Below, in pieces: positions 38,578-49,024 of a stretch of 64,000 nt of DNA. Below the pieces are notes generated by a model. The model saw only the letters and a list, made by a program, of their open reading frames with translations. It ran no database searches and was not told the origin of the DNA. The translations under genes were made by a program, and so were the position numbers. How positions within the stretch are numbered: the stretch's first letter is position 1; every line of letters begins with the position of its first letter. This DNA comes from Thraustochytrium sp. TN22 (Eukaryota; Sar; Bigyra; Thraustochytrida; Thraustochytriidae): assembly GCA_013306675.1 (NCBI GenBank), contig JABLUY010000037.1:120780-184779 (forward strand), given 5' to 3'.

Positions 38578-39207
38578 ATGCCTGCCGCGAAGATGTCGCA
38601 CTCGCTGAATGACATTGAGGCGCGCAAGCGAAGGTACCGGCAGCAGCGCGAGGCGGTGCGCAGGCAGGCCGCCATGGTGTCGGCAGCCGCCACGGAGCAG
38701 CCCGAGGCAACCAAGGAAGCACGACGCACGCCCCCTCCGCAACTCCGACTGCGGCGCAGCGCGACCTCGAGCAAGTCATTCTTGGAGCGCATGCTCGACC
38801 GCCACGCACTGGACCTGGACCTGGACCTGGACGTGGACGTGCACGGCGGCACGGATGAGCGAGGCGCGATGGAGGCCTTTGCACGGCCGAGGAGCTCCGC
38901 GGCGGCCGCGCGGCCCGTAGCGGACGCCAAAGAGCCGCCGGCGCTTGTGGCCTCCATGGCGGCGCGCATCGCGAGCTTGGAGCAGACGAGGCAGTCGTTG
39001 CGAAGTACGGTGGTGGGTCTTGAGAAGCGCGTCCTGGAGCTGGAGCAGGAGAACCTGAGGCTCCGCACGGACGATATGGTTGCGCTCGTGCAGAACCAGG
39101 AGGGCGCGCCAGGGGATGCTTCCGAGGTGGACGCACTTCGGCGCGAGAACGCAGAGATGAAGGCCTTCCTGCGCGACTATGGCATGGAGTGGCTGGGGCC
39201 GAGCAGA

Positions 39208-39238
<31 letters not shown>

Positions 39239-40044
39239 AGGACCCTGGCGTGGACTTTGATCGCCTCCTGCGCGGCCTCGAGGAGCTCAACGCGCTGGCC
39301 GGGCCGAGCGGCATTCTTCAGCGCGCCAAGGGCTCGCGCGTCTTCAACCTCAGCGATTGTCGCACGACACTGGACCTCTTGGTGTTCAAAAACGGCGTGC
39401 TCACGGGTGACGGCTGCTTCCGGCCCTTTGACGAGCCGAGCGGCCGCGCCTTTGTCCGCGACGTTGAGGACGGCTACTTTCCCAGCGAGTTCAAGGCGTC
39501 GCACCCGGCAGGCGTCGCTTTCGCCATCCAGGACCGCCGCGGCGAGATACATGACCCCTCGGCGCGCTCCGCCGCCTTCGCCGGCCAGACCGGCGTGCGC
39601 CGTCTTACGAGTCGCAAGGCACTCAGCGACCGCGTGCCAAAGTACATGATTCGCGCGGGCGAGATCATCCGGCCTCGCGCGAGTCTGGAGCAGTTCATGC
39701 AAGACGGCGCGAGCGCCGAGCGGCCGGTGACTGCCGGGTCGGCCACTACCGCGCCCAAGACCCTGAGTAGCTTACACGACAACCCGAACGTGCGGCTGCT
39801 CGTGCATTTTAGCGAGGCGCGCGGCTCGCAGACGGTCACGCTGCGGCTCAACGCAGAAGAGTCCGTGGCAGACGCCTGCAGGCTTCTGTGCCGTGCGGCG
39901 AGCGACCTGCGGCCGGGTCACTTCTCGCTGCGCTCCGCGATGCCCGGCGAGCGTGGGCGCGACTTTGCGTCGTCCAGCCGGCTCTCCTTGGCAGACGCAG
40001 GGTGGGCGCCCAATGCCGTGCTCTGGGTCAAACGCAGCATGTAA
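38578..40044 (+). CDS. UBXN11: UBXN11/socius-like protein with SEP and UBX domains
   Basis: The 488-residue protein starts MPAAKMSHSLNDIEARKRR. A central coiled coil (LEQTRQSLRSTVVGLEKRVLELEQENLRLR) is followed by an Ala run. A SEP domain at about 265-345 contains FKNGVLTGDGCFRPFDEP and GYFPSEFKA. A ubiquitin-like UBX fold at the C-terminus (about 400-488) has NVRLLVHFSEARGSQTVTLRL and LSLADAGWAPNAVLWVK. This coil-SEP-UBX order fits UBXN11 (UBXD5); such proteins bind p97/Cdc48, though the p97-binding loop was not clearly seen. The second ATG at 38593 is an equally good start. An Asp-Leu repeat (DLDLDLDVDV) near residue 80 is low-complexity. Confidence 0.78.
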
Positions 40045-40147
40045 CATGTGTTCACTGATATAGGATTTGCCTGCCTGCTTGCCTGCTTGCCTGCTCGCCT
40101 GCTTGCCGGCCTGCTTGCCCGGCGAGTGCCTGTATGGCAGGGCCCTG

Positions 40148-40567
40148 TCAGAGTTTTGCCGATCGCAAAAAAGTGAGCGAGGTGAGGAGCGTGAGGATGA
40201 CCTCAACCGCGACGAACGCCATGCCCATGGCGTTGAGGATGCGGTCCATGCGCAGCACGTAGGTCTGCAGCTGGAAATAAAAGAGGTGAATGAGCAGCAC
40301 GCCAGCGCCAAAGACCAGCGACCACACCAGCGGGCCCGCCTCCTCGGTCTTGTTGCCCTTGGGCGCCTGGAACACACGCGCGCGCTCAAGCGCCACGTAC
40401 ACCACCAAGAAGAACACCTCCACGCCCAGCACACCGCTCGGGTACAGCAAGTTGTTGCCCTTGTACACGAAGCCCAGCGCCTCCACGGCCACGAAGAGCA
40501 GCGCGAACGCCCGGTGGAAGTACAGCAGGATCTGCAGCGGCAGCGACGACAGGATCTGGTCGCCCAT
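40148..40567 (-). CDS. TMEM216: TMEM216/MKS2-type ciliary transition-zone membrane protein
   Basis: The 139-residue protein has four hydrophobic helices and the pattern of the TMEM216/TMEM80/TMEM17 family: SLPLQILLYFHRAFALLF, FVYKGNNLLYPSGVL, VFQAPKGNKTEEAGPL (family GTKGN/RGN loop) and FYFQLQTYVLRMDRILN. TMEM216 works in the Tectonic/MKS complex at the base of cilia and flagella. Length and helix count are exactly those of the family. The ATG at 40567 lies in a GCCATGGGC context. The gene is divergent from NOL6 (308 bp apart) and convergent with UBXN11 (103 bp). TMEM80 or TMEM17 are alternatives within the same family. Confidence 0.82.
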   Translation of the reverse strand: MGDQILSSLPLQILLYFHRAFALLFVAVEALGFVYKGNNLLYPSGVLGVEVFFLVVYVALERARVFQAPKGNKTEEAGPLVWSLVFGAGVLLIHLFYFQLQTYVLRMDRILNAMGMAFVAVEVILTLLTSLTFLRSAKL

Positions 40568-40875
40568 GGCTGCCTCCGCGCCCGCGCGCCGCCCTTGGGG
40601 CGCCGCCGCGCGCCGCGCTGCGCTGCGCTCCGCGCCTGGTTCTGCTGCGCGCGCAAGAACCCAGTCCCAGCCGCCTCGGGCTCCACCTCAACGGCAACCC
40701 AAGCGGCCTATCCGGAAAGGGTTGCGCAATTAGACCGCCGCGCCCCAGCCAGTGGCCGCGCGCGGCGCCGCAGACCCGGAGCTCTGGCGCAACTCCGCTC
40801 CGCGCCACCCGCCGCGCCCGCCTCGAGCCGCGCAGCCAGCCAGTCGGCCAGCAGGAGGCCCGCGCGCCGGCCGCC
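40568..40875. promoter_or_regulatory. Divergent promoter region TMEM216 / NOL6
   Basis: This is 308 bp between divergent ATGs, GC-rich with GCGCTGCGCTGCGCTCCGC near 40612-40635. No specific element was recognised. Confidence 0.35.
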
Positions 40876-43800
40876 ATGGCGCGCAAGTCAGCGGCCAAGA
40901 AGCGCGAGCAGCAGCTCAAGCGCGAGCAGGAGCAGGAGCAGGAGCAGAAGCAGAAGCAGCAGCTGGAGGACGAGGACGAGGACGAGGACCGCCTCGAGGA
41001 GGTGGCGCAGGACGACCTGCACGAGGACGTCGAGGAAGGGGACGTCGAGGACGACGAGGAGGAGGAGGAGGAGGCTTCCGACGCCTCCGAGGCGCTCGCC
41101 GAGGATGAGCAGGCCGCCGGCGAGCAAGCACGGGAGCATGGCGCGCGGCAAGGCCGTCAGCGCAAGGCCGATGCCAAGGCGATGCTGCGCGAGGCGCTGC
41201 CGTCGCTGGAGGAGCAGAACTTTCTGCGCGGCGCGCAGACGCTCATACAGAGCAACCTGATGCGACTGCAGACCGACGAGCTCCTGGAGCAGGCTCGTGT
41301 CGTGAGCGGCGCGGAGCGCGCCGAGAAGGAGCGCGCCTTCCTGTTCGCGCTCAAGGACACCATCATGGGCACGAAGCGCAAGGGGACTCTGGCGGCCGCG
41401 GACGTCGGCCTGGTGGCCGCCGACGAGTGGGACACCAAGCGGCCCGTCGAGCTCGATTTCGCCGCGCCCGACGCCGTGGACGTCGTCGGCAGCTTCATGC
41501 TCGGCACCATGACCAAGCCCAAGCGCGCCGTCGACCTTGCGGTGCGCATGCCGGCCTCCTGCTTTGAGCGCAAGGACTACCTCAACTACCGCTACTTTGC
41601 CAAGCGGCGCATGTTTCTGGCCGTGCTGGCGCGGAAGCTCGCGAGCAAGAAGGACCTGGTCGCCGATGTCAAGTTCGCGCCTTTTGCGGGCGACATCGAG
41701 AAGCCCGTGTTGCTGCTCACGCCAGCGGCCGCCGCTGACGTCGGCAAGCTATTCCGCGTGCGCGTACTCCCCTATGTGGGCGACGAGGTCATCCCGGCAT
41801 CGCGCTTCTTGCTCACGCAGAGTAACGTGCGTCCGCTCGACAACTTCGACGAGTCCGCCGCTCGTGGCGAGGACCAGCCGTCGGGGCTGACGCCGCACTA
41901 CAACATGAGCCTGTTGGAGGACGTGGAGTCGAGCAGCGCGCGTGCGCACTTGACACTCCTGCACGACGTCCAGGAGTCGTGCCCGTCGTTCGCTGCCGCC
42001 TCTTGTCTCCTCAAGATCTGGGCGCGCGTACGCGGCTTCTCATCGGCGGACGGGCCGGATGTCTTCAACGAGTTCCTTCTGACCTGCCTCATGGCGCACA
42101 TGGTGCTGGAGAACCGACTGAGCCCTATGCTCTCTGTGCAGCAGCTCTTTCGCAACTTCATGGGCCAGCTCGCCACTGCAGACTTGACCTCGGGCCCGGT
42201 CGCGCGCATGCGCAGCGGCACGGACGGCGTCGTCGCAGAGGCAAAGGGTACGTTTCACGCAAACAGATGGTGGGCAACGGGGGCGGGAGGTCGGAAGAGG
42301 AGTAGGAGGAGAATGAGGATGTCGCGCGCTCGAGGCAAAGGACGAAAGCATACCTTGAAGCGGAAAGCGGGCAAAGCCTGCGGTGTACGCTCAATACACA
42401 TGAAAATCAAAATCTCTGATGCCTCCGAGCCGCGACGACGGAGCGAGGGAGCGAGGGAGAGAGAGAGAGAGAGAGGATACGCCGCCGCAGCGACAAGGCA
42501 AGTAAAAGGACTGACTGACTGACGTTCTCGTTCCATGTGTGCGTGCTCACAGAGGGGTTTACCGACCAGGACTTTCGCAAGGCGTTCAGGGTCGTGCTTG
42601 TGGCGCCGTGCGGGCGGCTCAACCTGGCGTGGCGGGTGTCGCAAATGTCTTGGCGCGCCCTCGTGCAGCAGGCGCGCGTGGCGCACAGCCTGCTGGAGGG
42701 CGGGTCTCAGGCGGACGCGGGCGGACGCGCCTCGTTCGAGGCGGTCTTTAGCACGCCGGTCAAGCTCTGGCACGACTTCGACAAGTATTACAGCGTGCCG
42801 CTGCCCGAGAGGCGGCCGTCCTCGTGGCGCGGCCTCAAGCTCCCGCGCAGCGAGCAGGAAAGTCTCTGCAATCTGGGTTGGGACGCCTACCTGCGGCACA
42901 GCGTGGAGCACGCGTTTCGGCGCGGCTTTCTGGACACGCACCGCGCGCTACGCGTGCGCGTGCGTGTCAACCCGGGCGAGTGGAGCGCGTGGGAGCCCAG
43001 CATCCGGCCGCAGCGCGAGACACTTCTCGTGTGCCTGGAGCTGGACCGCGAGGAAGCCTTCCGCGTAATCGACAAGGGCCCGAGCGCGGAGGAGACAGCC
43101 AAGGCGGCGGCGTTTCGCGCGTTCTGGGGCAGCAAGGCCGAGCTGCGTAGGTTTCGCGACGGCTCCATCCTCGAGACCCTCGATTGGCAGTCCGAGGCGC
43201 AGCGCTCCTCGAAGCGGCCAGCGCCCACGGCGCGCGAGGCGGGCACGGGCGAGGACGTTTGCGACAAGATCGCGCAGTACGTCTCGTCACACCGCTGGCC
43301 GCTGCAGCACGGCGTGCTGGTGGTCGGGCGCGAGCTGGAGGACATGCTCGGTACGCTGGACCGCCAGGATCGCCAGCGCGCGCGCCAGCTCGACATCCCG
43401 GCCGACCCGTACCCGGCGGTCCGCAAGTGCGCCGATGACCTCATGCAGCGCCTGCGGAGCCTTGAGCTGCCCCTCGCTGTGACGGGCTTCCGCATCGCGG
43501 ATCCAGCGCTCCGCTACGCGTCCGTGACGCTGCCTGGCCGGCACCCGCTGGCCTTTGGCGCGCGCGAGCCGGAGGGCGCCGAGGTGCTGAGCAACGTCAT
43601 GGGCGCCGCCAAGGAGCGCAAGAAGGCTCGCCGTGAGGACGGCGCCTCCTCCAAGGACCTCAGCATCTCGCGCCTCGTGGACGTGATTGAGCTGGTCGTG
43701 GAGCTCGAGTCGAGTGGCCAGTGGCCGGACGACGTCGGCGCCATTCGCGTCATGAAGACCGCCTTTTACGTGCAGATCGCCGAGCAGCTTGAGCAGAGCG

Positions 43801-45089
43801 CCCCGGGCCGCCAGCGCTGCGTCCCGGCGCGCGACTGCCTGGACGTGCTCACCGGTGGCTACGGCTTTCGCCTGCGCATTCGCCTCGACAAGGAACGCAA
43901 GCTGCTGCGCGAGCCGCGCGTCTCCTTCCTCGGTTCCGCGTCGACGGTGGCGGCACGGCGCATCCGCGCGGAGCGTGCTGCGGCCGATCCGACTTTGGTT
44001 GAGGATGCTCTCGTCAAGGAGAACAACAAGCCCACGCCGCTGGCGCTCGAGCAAGCCGACGCACTGGAGCGCGCCACCGTGCTGCGGCCCAACCTGCACG
44101 CGCAGATCCACTCCGTGCACGGGCGCGGCGACGACAAGGCCGGCGCCAACGTGCTGGGCCCGGTCAGCCGCCTCGCCAAGATCTGGATGAGCGGTCACCT
44201 CTTCTGGTCCCAGGTGTCCGAGGAGGCCGTCGAGCTCATCGTCGCCTCCATCTTCCTGCACCCTCAGCCCTACACGACGCCCCGCTCACTGCTGAGCGGC
44301 TTCGTACGCTTCTTGCAGCTCCTGGCCAGCTGGGACTGGGACCTCGAGCCCCTGCTCGTCGACTTCAGCGACGAGGCCTCCGCTCGCAGCGCACGCGAGT
44401 CGCTCATGCAGTCCTTCTCGGCGCAACGCGAGCGTGCCAGCGGCGCGCACATGTTCATTGTTACGCCCGACGACGTCAACGCCTCCGGCGTCTGGACGCC
44501 CAGGTGGACCTCGCGCGCGAACCCGGACGCCGCCACGCTCTCCCGCGTTACGCGCACCGCGCGCGACTCGCTGGAGCTGCTCGAGCAGCTTTTTGCGCTC
44601 CAGGCCTCTGGCAAGTACACGCCCTCGAAGATGCAGCGCCTCTGGGCGGCCGTCTTCCGCACTGCCGCCAAGCCGGGCGACTTTGACGTCGTGCTCAAGC
44701 TCAACTCGGTCTCCAGCCTGCAGGACGCCAAGCTCCCGGCGCACGCACGCGCCAAGCTCTACAAGAACACCGCCGCGCAGGAGAGCCTGTTGCTCGGCTG
44801 CAACCCGGTCGCCAGCTTCGCCGAAGACCTGCGCGCCGAGCTCGGCCACCTGTTCTCCGTCAGTCACGACCCGTTCCGCGGCGGCGCTGTCGGCCTGCGC
44901 TGGGCGCCCGAGCTCATGCGTCCTGTCCCGTTGCGCGTGGCCTCCTCCTCGTACGCGCGTCCGAACCCCGACGCCGCCGCCGACGACGCCGAGCTCTCTG
45001 TCGTACCCAACCTTACTGACGTCCTTTGTGACGTCGCCAGTCTCGGCGCCGGCCTCATTGACGACATCCTCGTCAAGCCCGACCAGTGA
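40876..45089 (+). CDS. NOL6: NOL6/Utp22 (Nrap) SSU processome protein, two exons
   Basis: Two long ORFs join as 40876-42247 and 42553-45089 to give about 1302 residues. A Gln/Glu-rich acidic N-terminus (about 100 residues) precedes the Nrap region with its nucleotidyltransferase-like and helical modules. Examples are VDVVGSFMLGTMTKPKRAVDLAVRMP, YLNYRYFAKRRMFLAVLA and, after the intron, EGFTDQDFRKAFRVVLVAPCGRLNLAWRVS. Further matches are FWSQVSEEAVELIVASIFLHP and GFVRFLQLLASWDWDLEPLLVDF. NOL6/Utp22 is part of the UTP-C complex of the 90S pre-ribosome in the nucleolus. The intron splits a Glu codon (G then AG) and restores a continuous Nrap sequence, which makes the join convincing. The DxD acids expected of an active nucleotidyltransferase are not obvious. 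Confidence 0.9.
42248..42552 (+). other. NOL6 intron (305 nt)
   Basis: The donor is GTACGT at 42248, the acceptor CTCACAG ends at 42552, and a CTGACTGACTGAC branch region lies at about 42513-42525. The phase-1 join restores the conserved Nrap domain. The intron carries a GA microsatellite (about 42458-42475) and is less GC-rich than the exons. No clear snoRNA box pair was found in it. Confidence 0.85.
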
Positions 45090-46129
45090 GCGAGGCGGCA
45101 GAGCATGCATGCGTGGCGCGCGTGGCTTCCAGCACAAACCCTGTCCCGTAGTATTAGAGTCGTCCACAGAGATACTTGTGACCTGCCACTGCAATTCAAG
45201 AAGTGTGAGGGAGGTTGGCGGCGCGCGAATACGTGATCGGAAAGAAGCTGGCGTCGCCAAGGAACCTCAGGAACCTCAGGAACCTCAGGAACCTCAGGAA
45301 CCTCCGCCTCGGTCTTGAGAGTGGCGCTTCATCGTTGCAGCGCGGCTCTTCCACGTTCATCGTCTTGGCTCTTCATCGTCTTGGCGATTCATCACTCACC
45401 TTGACGCTTCACTGTCGCGGCGCTCGCTCCATCGTCGCAATTCTTCCTCGTCGCGACTCTTCCTCGCCGCCCTTCCTCCTCGACCTCGGCCCCGGCCTCG
45501 AACGCGCTCGACAAGTCCGCCAGCCGCCGCGTGACCCCCAAGCGCGCCCCTCGTTCTCTCGAGCGCCATCATGATCCCGTCGGCCGCCATCCCTTTCCAA
45601 GCGCGAGGTCGCGGCAGACGGTCGCGGCCGGGACGCGACACGCGCGCGTCCCATCCTGTCCCACGCGGGTTTTCCCTCGACGTCGGGGCACGCTCGCCCC
45701 CCCCGGTCCGAGCTGCTCGCGGAAGCTTATGTTGTGCGGGACCTGCGTGCGCATCTCCTGAAGGCGCTCGATGGCCTGCGCCGCGAGGTGCGCGGGTTCT
45801 CGACGTACGTGCGGTAGGCGGCGCAGCGCCCGTGCCGCTGCGGCTGACGCCGCCCTCGCAGTGCTCCAGGACGCGGCCCTGCTGCTCAGAGGCATCCCGA
45901 CGAAGGAGAGCTTGAAGCGGCGCTCCAGGATGCTCAGGATGAGCCTGAAGGCCTCGGGCGCGTCGTCCACGACGACGATGAGATGACGAGCTCGTAGGCC
46001 AAGGCCATGATCTGGTGGTCGTACCTCGTCACGATCGTCATGAGCACGATGAAGGACCCGAGGCCCGGCGGTTGCACGCCGGCCAGGCGCGGCGACGCGC
46101 GCGCGCAGGCGCGCAGACGCGCAGCGCGA

Positions 46130-46162
<33 letters not shown>
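45090..46162. other. Ambiguous region: possible broken or spliced coding sequence, plus GGAACCTCA repeat
   Basis: Five tandem 9-bp units (GGAACCTCA) cover 45261-45305. Between about 45600 and 46080 both strands show coding-like sequence but neither gives an intact gene with an ATG. The plus strand reads ELLAEAYVVRDLRAHLL, then meets a GTACGT at 45805. The minus strand reads SFIVLMTIVTRYDHQIMALA, then needs a frameshift to continue as DDAPEAFRLILSILERRF. See the finding. A GGC run at about 46131-46160 directly precedes the next ATG. Confidence 0.3.
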
Positions 46163-47017
46163 ATGGAGGTGCGGCTGGGCGGCGCGTGGCGCGCGCAGGC
46201 GGAGCGCGAGCGCGCGCTGGCGGAGCGCGGCGAGGTGCTGGCGCGCGAGCTGGACGGCGTGCGCCAGGCGCTGCGCGGCGAGGCCGCGGCGCTGCAGGAT
46301 GCGCGCGCGGCGCTGGCGCGGAGCGAAGCGACGCTGCGCGCGGAGGCGCAGGCGCGCGAGGCGGCGCAGCGCGAGGCCGAGGACCAGCGCAGGAGGGCGG
46401 ACGCGCGAGAGGCCGAGCTGGCGGCGCTGCGCGGCGAGCACGAACGGCAGCAGCGCGACCTCCTCGCGCTGCGCTCCGCGATGCTGGAGGGGCAGCGCAG
46501 GGCGGCGGAGGCCGAGCTGCGCGCCGACGAGGCGGAGCGCCGCCAGCGCGCTGCGGACGTGGAGTGCGAGGAGCTGCAGCGACAGTATGACGCGGCCGAG
46601 GCGCGCGCGGACCGCGCCGACCGCCGAAGCGCCGAGGCCGCGCAAAAGGCCAGCCTCATGACCAAGACCAAGGAGCAAAAGGAGCGCTACGTGGAGATCC
46701 TTGTCAAGGAGCGCGACCGTGCGCAGCAGGAGCTCGTGCAGGCCAAGTCGGCGCTCGCCAAGGCGCGCCTGAAGCAAACCTCACGAACCACGCGCAGAGC
46801 GCGCGGCGAGAACACCGAGCCTAACGCCGACCTTGTCTCCAAGCTCACCGAGGGCGAGGAGCGCCGCCTAGCACGTTTTGAGGCGTCTACGCGACTCAAA
46901 GAGCAGCTCGCGCAGGAGACAGCCCTACGAAGCGTTGCGGAGCAGGAAGCCGCGCGCCTCCGCCGCGACAATCAGGCGCTGCGCGTGCGCTACCGCAACC
47001 AGGTGGCGGCTGGCTAA
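46163..47017 (+). CDS. Coiled-coil protein of unknown function (284 aa)
   Basis: From MEVRLGGAWRAQAERERAL onward nearly the whole protein is heptad-like, rich in Ala/Glu/Arg/Gln, up to VRYRNQVAAG at the C-terminus. The middle-to-end part (MTKTKEQKERYVEILVKERDRAQQEL) is less repetitive and clearly coding. An in-frame ATG at 46007 would add 52 residues including a GGC-encoded polyGly run; I prefer the later start after the GGC tract. No motor, GTPase or membrane domain is seen. A cytoskeletal or basal-body role would fit but is not shown. Confidence 0.65.
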   Translation: MEVRLGGAWRAQAERERALAERGEVLARELDGVRQALRGEAAALQDARAALARSEATLRAEAQAREAAQREAEDQRRRADAREAELAALRGEHERQQRDLLALRSAMLEGQRRAAEAELRADEAERRQRAADVECEELQRQYDAAEARADRADRRSAEAAQKASLMTKTKEQKERYVEILVKERDRAQQELVQAKSALAKARLKQTSRTTRRARGENTEPNADLVSKLTEGEERRLARFEASTRLKEQLAQETALRSVAEQEAARLRRDNQALRVRYRNQVAAG

Positions 47018-47126
47018 TCCGTACGTCGCTGTTGCACCTAGCTTACTTACCCTCCCCTTCTTTGTCTCGCGAATATCTCTGTACCATCTCTTACAACACT
47101 TCTTTATAGCAGCTTGGTTGAGCAAA

Positions 47127-48635
47127 TCACTTTGAACTCTGGCGAAAGGGCGCGAGGTGCATCTTGCCGGTCCAGGAGAGTTCGGGCAGACCGCGCAGCT
47201 CGACACGCTTTGCGTCGCGCAGCACGGACAGCTGCACGGCGCCGGAGCGCGCCGAGATCTGCAGCGCCTCCAGCTCGTCCCGGCCAAGCTTACTTCCCCA
47301 ATACGGGCCCAGATAGCAGTGCGCGCTCCCCGTGAAGGGGTCCTCCGGGATGCCGGCGCCAGGCGCGAAAAACCGGCTTACGAAGTCGACGCCCGTGTCC
47401 GGCGTCGCGCGCGCCGTCACTGTGATACCACGCGTCTTGATGGACGACGCAATGGCGCCCATGTCGGGATCCGCCTGCTCCACAAGCATGGGATCGTCAA
47501 CCTCGACGAGGAGATCCATGCGATTCTCGCCAAGAAACACGATGCGAGTCGGGTCCAGACGCAGAGCGCTGGCCACCTTGGCACGGAGCGGGTTCGAGGC
47601 CTCCACGTCCTCCGACAGCGTCTCGAGCGGAAAGTTGAGAACGACCGAGCCGGGCTGCGCCCCACGGCCCGCCCGCAGCACGCCGCTGCGAGACTCAAAC
47701 TCGAGCTCGTCTACGCCATCGAGCGCACCCGGCGGCAGCAGACCGCTGTCTGGGGAGAAGAGCGCGAAGGCCGAGGCCTGCGTGGCGTGGCCGCACAGGT
47801 CGACCTCGTCCGTTGGGGTCTTCCAGCGGATCTCGAAGCGGTGCGACTTGGCGCCCTCACCGGGACCCAGGTCGCGCAGGTATGCGGTCTCGCTCAGGTT
47901 CATCTGCGCCGCCACCTGCCGCATGTACTCCTCACAGGCATCCTCGACGTCCTTTGGCTTGCCGCCCTCGTCAGCCAGCGTCCAGGTCTCGGCGCGCTCA
48001 CCGAGCGAGCGCGTCTTGAAAGGCAGCAGGCAGACGGCCGCCGGGTTCCCGCTGAAGGCCTTGGCCGGGTTGCTGAAGGCGTTGACGCACGCGATGGGCA
48101 GCTCGCGAACCTCGAGCGCCAGCTCATACCAGGCGTCCTGCCCGTGCGCCACGCCCGACTTGCCGCAGACGCGAAAGCCGCACGACTCGTAGAAGCCCAC
48201 CAGGTTCTCCTTGGACAGCAGACGCACGCGACGCACGTGCGGGGCGGTGGCTACGATGGCATCGAGGTAGCTTCGCAGCATGGCTCGCGCCAGGCCCTGG
48301 CGCCGTAGGTCCTCGCGCGTCACCACAGAGTGCACGAAGAGCGTGGCGCCCTGCGGGTCGTGCTGCGCCAGCTTGCCATACGAGGTCGCGTCCGTGGTCT
48401 CACCCGGTGCCGCCGGGCAGAGGTCCGTGCACGTTCCGTTCACGAAGCCCACCAGCTCGTCGCCGTCCTCTGCGCCCACGGCCACCCAGAACATGCCGCC
48501 GGCCTCGCTGCGCCTGTACGCCATGCCCTCGGGCGTGGCCGCCTCGTCCGCCGGGTAGCTCGCCTGCTCCAGCGCAACTAGAGCATCCAGCGCGACGCGC
48601 GACGCATCGGCGCGCTCCAGCTTGAAGGACGGCAT
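47127..48635 (-). CDS. Fusion of GNAT N-acetyltransferase and PhzF-family isomerase
   Basis: The 502-residue single ORF has a GNAT domain at residues 1-185, with acetyl-CoA motif region VVTREDLRRQGLARAMLRSYL and LVGFYESCGFRV. It leads without a break into a PhzF-like domain at about 187-502, starting IACVNAFSNPAKAFSGNPAAVCLL. PhzF features are MNLSETAYL (with the catalytic Glu position), VDLCGHATQASAFAL and EDPFTGSAHCYLGPYWG. GNAT domains acetylate amines; PhzF-like enzymes isomerise small acids or amino-acid derivatives. The order suggests two steps on one amine or amino-acid metabolite. The ATG at 48635 was chosen; the upstream frame is Arg/Ser-rich. Confidence 0.85.
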   Translation of the reverse strand: MPSFKLERADASRVALDALVALEQASYPADEAATPEGMAYRRSEAGGMFWVAVGAEDGDELVGFVNGTCTDLCPAAPGETTDATSYGKLAQHDPQGATLFVHSVVTREDLRRQGLARAMLRSYLDAIVATAPHVRRVRLLSKENLVGFYESCGFRVCGKSGVAHGQDAWYELALEVRELPIACVNAFSNPAKAFSGNPAAVCLLPFKTRSLGERAETWTLADEGGKPKDVEDACEEYMRQVAAQMNLSETAYLRDLGPGEGAKSHRFEIRWKTPTDEVDLCGHATQASAFALFSPDSGLLPPGALDGVDELEFESRSGVLRAGRGAQPGSVVLNFPLETLSEDVEASNPLRAKVASALRLDPTRIVFLGENRMDLLVEVDDPMLVEQADPDMGAIASSIKTRGITVTARATPDTGVDFVSRFFAPGAGIPEDPFTGSAHCYLGPYWGSKLGRDELEALQISARSGAVQLSVLRDAKRVELRGLPELSWTGKMHLAPFRQSSK

Positions 48636-49024
48636 CGCGGGCGGCTTGCTTTGGTTGCCAGGGTTTGAGTTCCAGCTCTGCTGACGGCGAGGGCCGGGCG
48701 CCCGGCCAGAAGCGGGCTTTTGGGGGCTTTGGCTGCACCGACGGACGACTCGTTCCAGCAACGGGGCGCGGCACGGCGTGGCGGCACGTGGCGGCACGTG
48801 GCGAATTTCTTTGTTCTCGCCGCACAAGGCGCACTTCAGAAGACAGTGCGCGTCTCCTGCTTGCTCCTGCTTGCTCCGGCTTGCTCCGGCTTGCATGCAA
48901 AAGGGCAAAAGAACCTGGATAGCTCGGCACGGCTTGTCGCGATCGCCGTCGCTGTCGTTGAGGTTACAAGCGTCGACGTCTGGAGGCCGGCTCGACATGG
49001 GGAGAGAGAAAGAAGGCTTTTACT
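48636..49024. other. Upstream region of the GNAT-PhzF gene / 3' flank of the P4-ATPase
   Basis: The P4-ATPase on the same strand ends at 49025. The 389-bp spacer carries CTTGCTCCTGCTTGCTCCGG-type repeats near 48858-48895 and a doubled GGCGGCACGTGGC near 48780-48800. No gene is seen. Confidence 0.4.

Noticed and set aside
42248-42552. Possible snoRNA in the NOL6 intron.
   Set aside because: A TGATG near 42418 is not followed by a properly spaced box D with terminal stem, and no ACA-tailed hairpin pair was seen.
45805-45826. A 22-nt intron (GTACGT...CAG) that would join two plausible plus-strand peptides.
   Set aside because: Far shorter than the other introns in the window (71-305 nt); kept only as part of the ambiguous-region finding.
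45934-46777. Leu-rich minus-strand frames opposite the coiled-coil gene at 46163-47017.
   Set aside because: Leu/Arg-rich antisense of Glu/Ala coiled coil; the plus frame ends in non-repetitive coding sequence and a clean stop.
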